Positions 3,835 to 7,609 of a stretch of DNA of 7,609 bases are shown one piece after another. This DNA comes from an uncultured Opitutia bacterium (GTDB lineage Bacteria; Verrucomicrobiota; Verrucomicrobiia; Opitutales; UBA953). Position 1 is the stretch's first letter, and each line of letters opens with the position of its first letter. The position numbers and the translations under genes are program-made. The DNA is taken from contig CALNBE010000276.1 of the NCBI GenBank assembly GCA_937874455.1, positions 1 to 7,609 on the forward strand. The letters run 5' to 3'. The notes below the pieces were generated by a model. That model was not told the origin of the DNA. It ran no database searches and saw only the letters and a program-made list of their open reading frames with translations.

Positions 3835-6444
3835 TTAGTCGTGCTTGAGGATTTCGCGCGGACTGGAACCGTTTTCGGGGCCGATGTAGCCGCGCTCGTG
3901 CAGGGTGTCGATGATGCGGGCGGCGCGATTGTAGCCGATGGAAAGGCGGCGCTGGACCATGGAGGTGGAGGCGCGTTCGGAGGTTCTGATGACCTCCCAC
4001 GCCTTGGCCAGCAGCGGATCCTCGGAAGGATCGTCGGTGCCTTCGGTCGGGGCGTTGTCGTCGCCCTCCATCGCGGCGAGTTCGATGGCCTCCTGCACAT
4101 CGTCGGCGAAATCCGGCTCACCGTTGTGCTCGGCGATGTGCTCGACCAGGTTGCTGATTTCCTCCTCGGAGACGAAGGCACCCTGGGCGCGGACCAGATG
4201 GGCGCTGCCCGGCGGGACGAAAAGCATGTCGCCGCGTCCGATCAATCCCTCCGCGCCCTTTTGGTCGAGGATGGTGCGGGAGTCGATGAGGGAGGTGACT
4301 TTGAAGGCGATGCGGCAGGGCAGGTTGGCCTTGATGATGCCGGTGATGACGTTGACGGATGGCCGCTGGGTGGCGAGGATCAGGTGGATGCCGGCGGCGC
4401 GGGCCAGCTGGGCCAGGCGGGCGATGGCGGTTTCGATGTCGGCGGGGGCGACCATCATCAAGTCGGCCAGCTCGTCGATGATGCAGACGATGTAGGGCAG
4501 CTTTTTCTCGGGAATTTCCAGCACGCCATCATCGCGCGGCACCTCGACTTGGGAAGTGGCGAGCCGTTCCTCGGCGGAAAGTTCGAGGTCCATCTGGCGG
4601 GCGCGTTCGGCCTCCTCGTGATCCTTGGAGATTTTGGCGTTGAAGCCGGTGATGTTTTTGACGCCGGACTTGGCGAAAATCCGGTAGCGGTTTTCCATTT
4701 CGCTGATGAGCCACTTGAGGGCACCGGGGACCTTTTTCGGCTCGGTGACGACCGGGATCAGCATGTGCGGGAGGTTGTTGTAAACCTGCAATTCGACCAC
4801 CTTCGGATCGACCATGATGAAGCGCAGGTCGTCGGGCCCCGCGTGGTACACCAGCGAGGCGACAATGCCGTTGATGCAGACGGATTTTCCGGAGCCGGTG
4901 GAACCCGCGATCAGGCAGTGCGGCATGCGGGCCAGATCGACGATCATCGGTTTGCCGGTGACATCCTTGCCGAGCACCACCGGGATCTCGCATTTGTTTT
5001 CCTGCCAGGGTTTGGACTCGATGATCTCGCGGATGGAAACGGCCTTGGGCTTGCGGTTGGGCACCTCGACCCCGACGGTGCCTTTGCCCGGCACGGGCGC
5101 GAGCACGCGGACGGATTCGGCCTTGAGACTCATCGCGAGATTGTTGGCGAGTCCGGCGATTTTTTCCACGCGCACCCCGGCGGCGGGCGTGACCTCGTAG
5201 CGGGTGATGACCGGGCCGACCTGGATTTCGCCCGGCTCCACTTTGATTTTAAATTCTCCCAGGGTGCGGACCAGTGCCTCGGAGCGCTCCTCGTAGTTTT
5301 CGGACGGGGAATTGTCGGCCGGAGGCGGCTCCTTGAGCAGAGTGACCGGAGGAAAAACGTAGTCGCCCTTGCGTTTGGGGGAAAGGGTGCCGGAGGCGCG
5401 CTCGACGGTTTCCTCGCCGTGGATGGTGAGCTTGGTGCGGGAAGGTTTTTCCTTTGCGGCGCGCGGTGCGGGCGCGGCGGCAGGCTCGTCGTCGGACGAG
5501 GGAAATTCGATTTGGGGGGCGGTGGCGAGGTCCGGCTCGGGTTCTTCCTCGGGAATTTCCTCCGGCTCGGGCGCGGGGAAGGAGCTAAGGGAGTCGTCAT
5601 TCTCGGTTAGCGTGATATCGGGCGTTTTGTTGGCCGGGGCGATGGTGTAGGTGGCAAGCGGCTTGTTAAAGTCGCCGTGTTCTTGGCGATGGGCGTCGGT
5701 GCGCTCGGCGGCCCGTCGTTCTCGGATTTCGCGGCGGGCGTCAGCCCGCTGGCGGCGCAGCTCCATATTTTTCTCCCAGCGTTCGCGCATCCGGTGGATG
5801 GCGTCGGCAATGATGCGGCGGGGATCGTCGACGAAGATGCCCAGCAGGCAGAATCCGTAAGCGAAGACGAGGAGGAATGCGCCGCCGATTTCGCCCAGAA
5901 AGGGCAGGCAGATTTTGTCGTAGAGCAGGGTGCCGAGCGCGCCACCCGCGCCCTTGGGCATGTAGTGTTCCAAGCCGAACATTGAGACGACCGCGGACGG
6001 TGTGCCCGGACCTGGATCGACCATGCCGAGCAGGCCGACGAAGGCGAAGAAGCCGCCGAAAATCAGCAGCAGTTTCCAAGGGAAAAGGGTGTGGGCGCGG
6101 TGGAAAAGAAAGGTCCAGGCGGCGACCAGCAGGCCGAAGGGAAGGAAAAAGGCACCAATTCCAGCAAAGTTAAACAGCAGGATGGCGGCCGTGGCGCCGA
6201 GTTGGCCGACCCCGTTGGAGCCGTAGAGATCGGTGGTGTGGGCGAGACCGGAGAACAGGCTGTCGTGGAAGAAGAAGCTTTGGTTCTCGTTGTAGTCCCA
6301 GAGTGCGAAAGCGAGCCCGAGCGCGAGGAAAAAGAGCCCGAGCGCGATGAGCGGACGGGACTCGCTGCGGCGCGGGGCGCAGACAGTCTTTTCCTGGCGG
6401 GCGGCTTTGGCGCGGGTGGTGGAACGTTTTTTCGGAGAAGCCAT
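3835..6444 (-). CDS. ftsK: DNA translocase FtsK
   Basis: FtsK is the septum-anchored ATPase that pumps DNA to clear and resolve chromosome termini at division. The 869-residue product has the full layout. A basic N-terminal tail leads to about four membrane helices (31-49, 82-113, 124-142, about 185-208). A basic helical stretch and an acidic Pro/Glu-rich linker follow to about 385 (for example PEPEEIPEEEPEPD). The alpha domain carries LGEFKIKVEPGEIQVGPVITRYEV in the usual place. The motor has Walker A GSTGSGKS (514-521), Walker B CIIDELAD (D657, E658) and the LATQRPSVNVITG block. The C-terminal gamma winged helix (about 809-869) has SIGYNRAARIID, the part that reads orienting DNA sequences. 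The linker is short compared with E. coli FtsK, as in SpoIIIE/SftA-sized proteins. The ATG ending at 6444 (MASPKKR) is preferred; an in-frame TTG at 6465 would add seven residues. No key residue is missing. Confidence 0.96.
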   Translation of the reverse strand: MASPKKRSTTRAKAARQEKTVCAPRRSESRPLIALGLFFLALGLAFALWDYNENQSFFFHDSLFSGLAHTTDLYGSNGVGQLGATAAILLFNFAGIGAFFLPFGLLVAAWTFLFHRAHTLFPWKLLLIFGGFFAFVGLLGMVDPGPGTPSAVVSMFGLEHYMPKGAGGALGTLLYDKICLPFLGEIGGAFLLVFAYGFCLLGIFVDDPRRIIADAIHRMRERWEKNMELRRQRADARREIRERRAAERTDAHRQEHGDFNKPLATYTIAPANKTPDITLTENDDSLSSFPAPEPEEIPEEEPEPDLATAPQIEFPSSDDEPAAAPAPRAAKEKPSRTKLTIHGEETVERASGTLSPKRKGDYVFPPVTLLKEPPPADNSPSENYEERSEALVRTLGEFKIKVEPGEIQVGPVITRYEVTPAAGVRVEKIAGLANNLAMSLKAESVRVLAPVPGKGTVGVEVPNRKPKAVSIREIIESKPWQENKCEIPVVLGKDVTGKPMIVDLARMPHCLIAGSTGSGKSVCINGIVASLVYHAGPDDLRFIMVDPKVVELQVYNNLPHMLIPVVTEPKKVPGALKWLISEMENRYRIFAKSGVKNITGFNAKISKDHEEAERARQMDLELSAEERLATSQVEVPRDDGVLEIPEKKLPYIVCIIDELADLMMVAPADIETAIARLAQLARAAGIHLILATQRPSVNVITGIIKANLPCRIAFKVTSLIDSRTILDQKGAEGLIGRGDMLFVPPGSAHLVRAQGAFVSEEEISNLVEHIAEHNGEPDFADDVQEAIELAAMEGDDNAPTEGTDDPSEDPLLAKAWEVIRTSERASTSMVQRRLSIGYNRAARIIDTLHERGYIGPENGSSPREILKHD

Positions 6445-6480
6445 TTGGGGGCGAATACGGAGCAAAAAGTGGGAGGAAAA
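6445..6480. other. Short HAD-ftsK junction
   Basis: Only 36 nt separate the HAD stop codon from the ftsK ATG. There is no hairpin with a T-tract. On the minus strand the segment is pyrimidine-rich (TTTTCCTCCCACTTTTTGC). The spacing and lack of a terminator support co-transcription of the two genes. Confidence 0.6.
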
Positions 6481-7512
6481 TTATTCGGAGAAAAAGGTGC
6501 CCTGCTCCGGTGCTTGGTGGCGGCGGGCGGCGGACTCGTCGTCGCGGTGCAGGTGGCGGGGCGGTTTGGCGACGCGGGCGCCGAGGAGGTATTCCTGCTC
6601 GCGGGCGATGCGGTCGGCCATGTCCTCGACGCGTTTGCGGAGCCAGCGCGGCGTGAAGGTGTTGTCGCGAAAATCGTTGGGCCCGTAGCCGTGGACGCGC
6701 CCCACTTGGTGGAGTTGGTCGTTCTGGCGGAACTCGGCCTCGCTCTCCTCGGTGTAAACCGCGTAGGCGACGCCGCCGTTTTTGCGGACCAGGGAAAAGA
6801 CCGGGACGTCGCTGGGGCCGTCGGCGAGGTAGATCATGTTTTCAAACGGCACCCGCCGGTCGGAGGAACTGACCACGGCGTTGACATCGATGGCGGCATT
6901 GCGGTTGGTGCCCTTGTTGATCTCGAAAATGAAGCGGGTCTTGATGGTGTTGTCGACCATCACGCCGATCTGGCTGATCTCACCGGAGTCGGCCAGTGCC
7001 AGCTCGTCCTGCTCGGTGTAGTGCGGCGGGAGCGGCTGCTCGATAAATTCGCAGCCGAAAATGCCGTCCACATGCGGGGCGATTTTGCTGCCGCGGATCA
7101 TCTCGGCGAGGCCGGTGCTGATGATGTAGTGCTCAAGGGAAATTTCCAGTTTGCGCGCCTCGCCGATTTTTCGGGCAAAGGTTTTCAGTTGATCAAAAAA
7201 GTCGGGCAGGCCGGGGCAAAATTCGATTTCGGCTCCCAGCTCGCGCAGGCGCTGGTTGGAGAGACCCTTGAGCGGGCCGTTTTTCACGTAGCTGAGCAGG
7301 TGGTTGAGGTAAACGGTGTCCTTGGAGACGTGGATGCCTTTTTTGGCGTAGAGGTCGGGCAGTTTGTTGACCTCGATCCAGAAGGATTCCTCGTCGATCC
7401 CGTAGGCCCTGAAGAGGGGTGCCTGCATGTATCCAGGGATGACTGTTTTGTCAAAATCCCAGATACAGGCGAGGATGTGGCGGGAGCGCAGGTGGGTGTC
7501 CTTGGCGTGCAT
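6481..7512 (-). CDS. HAD-superfamily hydrolase, phosphoserine-phosphatase-like
   Basis: This is a predicted cytosolic Mg-dependent phosphatase of the haloacid dehalogenase fold; the substrate is unknown. The 343-residue product shows all HAD motifs. Motif I is WDFDKT (18-23, nucleophile D19 and acid/base D21). Motif II is IISTGL (130-135, Ser/Thr 132-133). A Lys for motif III is available at K191 or K200. Motif IV is LADGPSDVPVF (229-239, metal ligands D231 and D235). The helical segment at about 30-100 between motifs I and II fits a C1 cap, as in subfamily IB enzymes. The tail after about 300 is basic and His-rich, ends GTFFSE, and lies outside the catalytic core. The ATG at 7512 is chosen because the fold starts soon after it; an in-frame TTG at 7572 would add 20 unlikely residues. 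It lies 36 nt upstream of ftsK and probably shares its transcript. Confidence 0.85.
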   Translation of the reverse strand: MHAKDTHLRSRHILACIWDFDKTVIPGYMQAPLFRAYGIDEESFWIEVNKLPDLYAKKGIHVSKDTVYLNHLLSYVKNGPLKGLSNQRLRELGAEIEFCPGLPDFFDQLKTFARKIGEARKLEISLEHYIISTGLAEMIRGSKIAPHVDGIFGCEFIEQPLPPHYTEQDELALADSGEISQIGVMVDNTIKTRFIFEINKGTNRNAAIDVNAVVSSSDRRVPFENMIYLADGPSDVPVFSLVRKNGGVAYAVYTEESEAEFRQNDQLHQVGRVHGYGPNDFRDNTFTPRWLRKRVEDMADRIAREQEYLLGARVAKPPRHLHRDDESAARRHQAPEQGTFFSE

Positions 7513-7609
7513 GAATGGTGAAAAAAGTTGAAGAATGGGGGAGAACAATGGCGTTTTCCCCCTGGGGGACAAGTGCGGAGAGTGGGTGGGAACCGGTGTG
7601 TGGGGCGGG
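7513..7609. other. Leader region upstream of the HAD gene
   Basis: These 97 nt hold no gene I can support. On the minus strand the segment is C-rich, and its last part before the ATG is pyrimidine-rich (CTTTTTTCACCATTC). A CCCCC-T-GGGGG inverted repeat (7558-7568) lies about 45 nt upstream of the start. The promoter of the HAD-ftsK unit should lie here or just beyond the window edge, but no clear -35/-10 pair is visible. Confidence 0.4.

Noticed and set aside
2290..5610. A 1106-codon open frame on the plus strand across DUF1343 and ftsK
   Set aside because: It runs antisense through two well-conserved genes, their spacer and a terminator. Its Gly/Asp/Val/His-rich product reflects complementary codon structure, not a real protein.
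6445..6465. TTG start giving a seven-residue longer FtsK
   Set aside because: The ATG at 6444 is a better codon, and the added MLRIRPQ has no support. It cannot be fully excluded because neither site has a Shine-Dalgarno sequence.
6091..7521. A 476-codon open frame on the plus strand opposite ftsK and the HAD gene
   Set aside because: It is antisense to the ftsK N-terminus and to the HAD motifs, with the same shadow composition and no family features.
7513..7572. TTG start giving a 20-residue longer HAD protein
   Set aside because: The added residues lie before the fold and read through the C/T-rich leader. The ATG at 7512 places the DFDKT motif at the usual distance from the N-terminus.
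1..7609. Mobile element, prophage, CRISPR or defence system
   Set aside because: All five genes are standard chromosomal families with uniform composition. No transposase, integrase, nuclease-array or toxin-antitoxin pattern, and no repeat-spacer array, is present.

Overview
This is a gene-dense, GC-rich stretch of bacterial chromosome. Five protein-coding genes all lie on the minus strand and fill about 90% of the window. In transcription order (right to left) they are: a HAD-superfamily phosphatase-like protein (6481-7512), the DNA translocase FtsK (3835-6444), a Tat-exported DUF1343/NamZ-type putative exo-beta-N-acetylmuramidase (2272-3534), the RmuC DNA-recombination protein (763-2172) and orotate phosphoribosyltransferase PyrE (87-656). 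I see no plus-strand gene, tRNA, rRNA, CRISPR array, insertion sequence or phage gene.

The gene set, the GC-rich coding style, the FtsK and PyrE sequence types and the start regions lacking Shine-Dalgarno sites suggest a Gram-negative bacterium, perhaps Verrucomicrobiota of the Opitutae type. That placement is an impression from protein flavour and intergenic sequence, not a demonstrated assignment.

The HAD gene and ftsK are 36 nt apart and probably co-transcribed. ftsK ends in a clear intrinsic terminator (3788-3821). A 300-nt spacer follows, and then DUF1343, rmuC and pyrE, separated by about 100 nt each. A second strong intrinsic terminator (31-59) closes the group after pyrE. Functionally this is chromosome segregation (FtsK), DNA maintenance (RmuC), peptidoglycan turnover (DUF1343) and pyrimidine synthesis (PyrE). 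No single pathway links them.

The genes are ordinary. The unusual signal is a short word repeated at gene boundaries: the 14-mer CGCGGAGGAAATTT has four exact copies in 7.6 kb, and its 10-bp core GCGGAGGAAA has six exact copies plus several near copies. Versions sit 0-6 nt after the stop codons of pyrE, rmuC and DUF1343, and two inverted copies build the ftsK terminator hairpin. This resembles the arrangement of DNA-uptake sequences in other bacteria, but its function here is unknown. Two further short periodic elements (3 x 8 bp at 3637-3660 and 3 x 7 bp at 2196-2216) and a possible 24-residue membrane peptide (3670-3744) lie in the spacers.
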